Positions 63,959 to 64,000 of a stretch of DNA of 64,000 nt are shown here, in pieces (within the stretch, counting starts at the first letter, position 1; the number at the start of each line of letters is the position of its first letter). Position numbers and translations under genes: made by a program. The stretch covers positions 96,421,782 to 96,485,781 of the forward strand of contig NC_092628.1 of assembly GCF_039555335.1 (NCBI RefSeq), in the 5' to 3' direction. Under the pieces are notes generated by a model. The model was not told the origin of the DNA. It made no database searches and saw only the letters and a list, made by a program, of their open reading frames with translations. The stretch comes from Amphiura filiformis (Eukaryota > Echinodermata > Ophiuroidea > Amphilepidida > Amphiuridae).

Positions 63959-64000
63959 TAATTAAAGAGAAAATTACATTTGAGCGTTGTTTTCACCACT

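Noticed and set aside
1-64000. A self-contained novel defence, biosynthetic or mobile system
   Set aside because: The window holds four unrelated animal genes and transposon debris; nothing groups as a co-functioning locus.

Overview
This is animal nuclear DNA: AT-rich, with short exons bounded by GT-AG introns and a very high load of short inverted-repeat transposons (MITEs), LINE fragments and minisatellites. There are no operons, Shine-Dalgarno sites or bacterial gene density. The gene set (a whirlin/PDZD7-type scaffold, FAM204A, a 15-PGDH-type dehydrogenase and a nicotinic receptor-like subunit), together with the frequent octamer TAGGCCTA, suggests a marine invertebrate deuterostome. Echinoderm or hemichordate is my best guess; this is inference, not proof.

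Four protein-coding genes can be read exon by exon with consistent splice phase. (1) Minus strand, 25134 down to 4736 and continuing off the left edge: a whirlin/PDZD7-type scaffold with an N-terminal harmonin-homology domain, a divergent PDZ1 and a canonical PDZ2. (2) Plus strand, 30633-36109: an orthologue of FAM204A in six exons, whose conserved C-terminus lies one base out of frame in this assembly. (3) Plus strand, 43624-53474: a complete seven-exon, 280-residue short-chain dehydrogenase of the 15-hydroxyprostaglandin dehydrogenase type, with catalytic Ser138, Tyr151 and Lys155. (4) Minus strand, 63014 down to 58455, with its 5' end not seen: a Cys-loop receptor subunit of the nicotinic alpha type, with a vicinal Cys pair but an unusual pore-entry motif.

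Everything else is intron, intergenic DNA or mobile and repeated DNA. Region by region: a 274-bp tandem duplication at the left edge; nested foldback elements at 2-4.4 kb; the scaffold gene exons at 4.7-8.8 kb with a 131-bp tandem duplication of part of an exon; a SINE and a 1.7-kb duplicated block built from 146-bp GC-rich subrepeats at 9.6-13.8 kb; a 2.4-kb long-inverted-repeat element at 14.8-17.2 kb; small hAT-like and TTAA-flanked elements; FAM204A, whose intron 3 holds a 2.2-kb palindrome with two further insertions; a truncated LINE at 36.9-39.8 kb; the dehydrogenase, whose intron 3 holds a 55-bp hairpin minisatellite split by a LINE; a 1.9-kb inverted-repeat element starting ten bases after its stop codon; a CR1-like LINE split by a MITE at 57.0-58.1 kb; and the receptor gene, with a Penelope-like fragment in an intron.

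The four genes have no evident shared pathway and look like ordinary chromosomal neighbours. I see no prokaryotic-type defence locus, CRISPR array or other self-contained new system. The most interesting items are the partial-exon duplication with intact splice donors, the scaffold's domain architecture, the altered receptor pore motif and the nested palindromes.
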